A stretch of 22,316 nt of DNA, from contig CAAEVC010000075.1 in the NCBI GenBank assembly GCA_900759415.1, forward strand, positions 1-22,316. The letters are read 5' to 3'. The stretch is from an uncultured Dialister sp. GTDB taxonomy: Bacteria > Bacillota > Negativicutes > Veillonellales > Dialisteraceae. The notes beneath the pieces are model-generated. The model made no database searches and was not told the DNA's origin. It worked only from the letters and a program-made list of their open reading frames with translations. Numbering within the stretch: the stretch's first letter is position 1; every line of letters starts with the position of its first letter. Both the position numbers and the translations under genes were made by a program. Below, piece by piece: positions 21,640 through 22,316 of the stretch.

Positions 21640-21932
21640 GGTCCATTATGGAAGAAATTTTCACCTTCCCCATCCGTCACTACAGCTTCAATACAGTCCC
21701 CAAAGAATTCACAGAAAAAGAAGGAAAGAGCGAACTCTCCTCCCTCACCCCCTACCTCTTCCTCCTTCTGGAAACCGAAGGAAATAAACCCTACTGGCAG
21801 TACATAGACATGGCCGGCTCCCTCTCCATGATCCACTTCACCGACGAAGAAAGCTATGCCAAAGCCAAAAAAATCATCTTCGGCAACGGTTCCTACATGT
21901 ATCAGATACAGGAAATATATCTAAAGAGATGA
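21636..21932 (+). CDS. Small conserved-looking protein of unknown function
   Basis: This 98-residue soluble protein (MRSIMEEIFTFPIRHYSFNT...) has no signal peptide or membrane segment and no motif I recognise. It has an aromatic-rich middle (PYWQYIDMAGSLSMIHFTDE) and a basic tail ending YLKR. Its first ATG overlaps the LD-carboxypeptidase stop as ATGA, so the two are translated together. An in-frame ATG at 21648 with GAGG 7 nt upstream is an equally good start (94 residues). Strong C-rich third positions like those in the gene before it support real coding. The pairing hints at a role linked to the carboxypeptidase, but that is position only. Confidence 0.7.
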   Translation: MRSIMEEIFTFPIRHYSFNTVPKEFTEKEGKSELSSLTPYLFLLLETEGNKPYWQYIDMAGSLSMIHFTDEESYAKAKKIIFGNGSYMYQIQEIYLKR

Positions 21933-21942
21933 GCCATGAGCA

Positions 21943-21960
21943 CAGAGCGATGAGCGAAGG
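21943..21960 (+). repeat. Post-stop motif (element 3), copy 3
   Basis: CAGAGCGATGAGCGAAGG lies 11 nt after the stop of the small gene. It differs at few places from the copy at 15977-15994. A GGC-TTC-GCC mini-hairpin (21965-21973) follows. Confidence 0.35.
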
Positions 21961-22008
21961 TGGCGGCTTCGCCAAGATTTATATATTGCCGGAAAAGCAA
22001 ACAAATAA

Positions 22009-22040
22009 AAAAGGATCTCCATTTATGTGGAGGTCCTTTT
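22009..22040 (+). terminator. Terminator of the LD-carboxypeptidase unit
   Basis: AAAAGGATCTCCAT pairs with GTGGAGGTCCTTTT (two G-T pairs) around a TTAT loop and ends in a T-run, about 80 nt after the last stop. Confidence 0.75.
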
Positions 22041-22162
22041 AATATGGGATACTGCGCTTGAAATTTGGACACTGCTTTTCACGCTCTATCTCACAATCGG
22101 TTCATTATGATGGCAAAAACACCCTTAAAGTGACACAAACCATAAATGCCGCTGATGATAAT

Positions 22163-22316
22163 GACTTCATACTTTCGGCGAAGCCGTTTCCTTAGTTTGG
22201 GCTCCCCCCAGAAAGCGAAGCTTTCGCCCGGGGTGGCAGTGAACATGATTCGAAGGAGCACATAGTGCGACGCGCGAATCATAGTGAATCGTTTCTCCAT
22301 AAATCTCTTAACAAGG
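22163..22316 (+). repeat. Right-end repeat cluster (element 1, folded module, truncated element 2)
   Basis: In order: element 1 lead-in GACTTCATACTTT with hairpin CGGC-GAA-GCCG (22176-22186); a relative of the folded module with GGGCTCCCCCC, hairpin GAAAGC-GAA-GCTTTC (22211-22225) and CCGGGGTGGCAG; an inverted ATGATTCG / CGAATCAT pair (about 22245-22282) enclosing GCAC-ATAG-TGC; then the start of element 2 (22292) cut by the window edge. The short minus-strand frame through here lies wholly in repeats and is not called. Nothing else is seen between 22041 and 22162. Confidence 0.5.

Noticed and set aside
22091..22300. Minus-strand frame of 69 residues near the right edge
   Set aside because: It runs entirely through the repeat cluster (hairpins and element 2) and has no convincing ribosome site.

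Overview
The window reads as an ordinary chromosomal stretch of a low-to-mid GC Firmicute. A T-box leader, strong AGGAGG-type ribosome sites, a divergent LysR/AEC pair and housekeeping genes such as xseA/xseB fit that. The gene content and the repeat-rich gaps (CAACTCT tracts, small hairpins) remind me of Negativicutes such as Dialister. That assignment is an impression from memory, not a test. There are 19 complete protein genes, one partial gene at the left edge and two tRNA genes. I see no phage, transposase or CRISPR array.

Layout. 1-32: 5' end of a minus-strand gene leaving the window. 365-1731: xseB and xseA (exonuclease VII), minus. 1877-5105: deoC, an SbmA/YddA-type ABC transporter and a LysR regulator, overlapping or closely packed on minus. 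5218-6156: a divergent AEC-family permease. 6612-11381: a six-gene plus-strand operon with two PuuE/PgdA-like deacetylases, an amino-acid ABC importer (binding lipoprotein, permease, ATPase) and an Asp/Glu/hydantoin racemase-like protein. 11455-13018: brnQ behind a T-box leader, minus. 13384-13956: a flavin-reductase-like protein, minus. 14218-14374: tRNA-Arg(ACG) and tRNA-Trp(CCA), minus. 14618-15949: MATE exporter. 16469-18412: OPT oligopeptide transporter, minus, divergent from pepT (18673-19887). 20596-21932: membrane-anchored LD-carboxypeptidase and a translationally coupled small protein.

Theme. Much of the window concerns amino acids and peptides: peptide uptake (OPT) with tripeptide cleavage (PepT), branched-chain uptake controlled by a T-box, and amino-acid ABC uptake linked to cytosolic amide-type hydrolases and a racemase. 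The most interesting unit is the 6612-11381 operon. It has a good promoter and an ARG-box-like palindrome at its start site. The mix of PuuE-like hydrolases (a family that includes cyclic-amide ring openers), a hydantoin-racemase-like protein and an ABC importer suggests uptake and opening or deacylation of an N-substituted or cyclic amino-acid derivative. That function is inference.

The gaps between operons hold a modular repeat family in both orientations: a hairpin with a three-base loop, usually of GNA type, fused to CAACTCT-rich tracts; a second element near 'GAGAGTATGACTCAGG'; a larger folded module near 20125-20213 with a related copy at the right end; and a short motif near 'AGCGATGAGCGA' after three stop codons. 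These explain most of the otherwise empty intergenic DNA.
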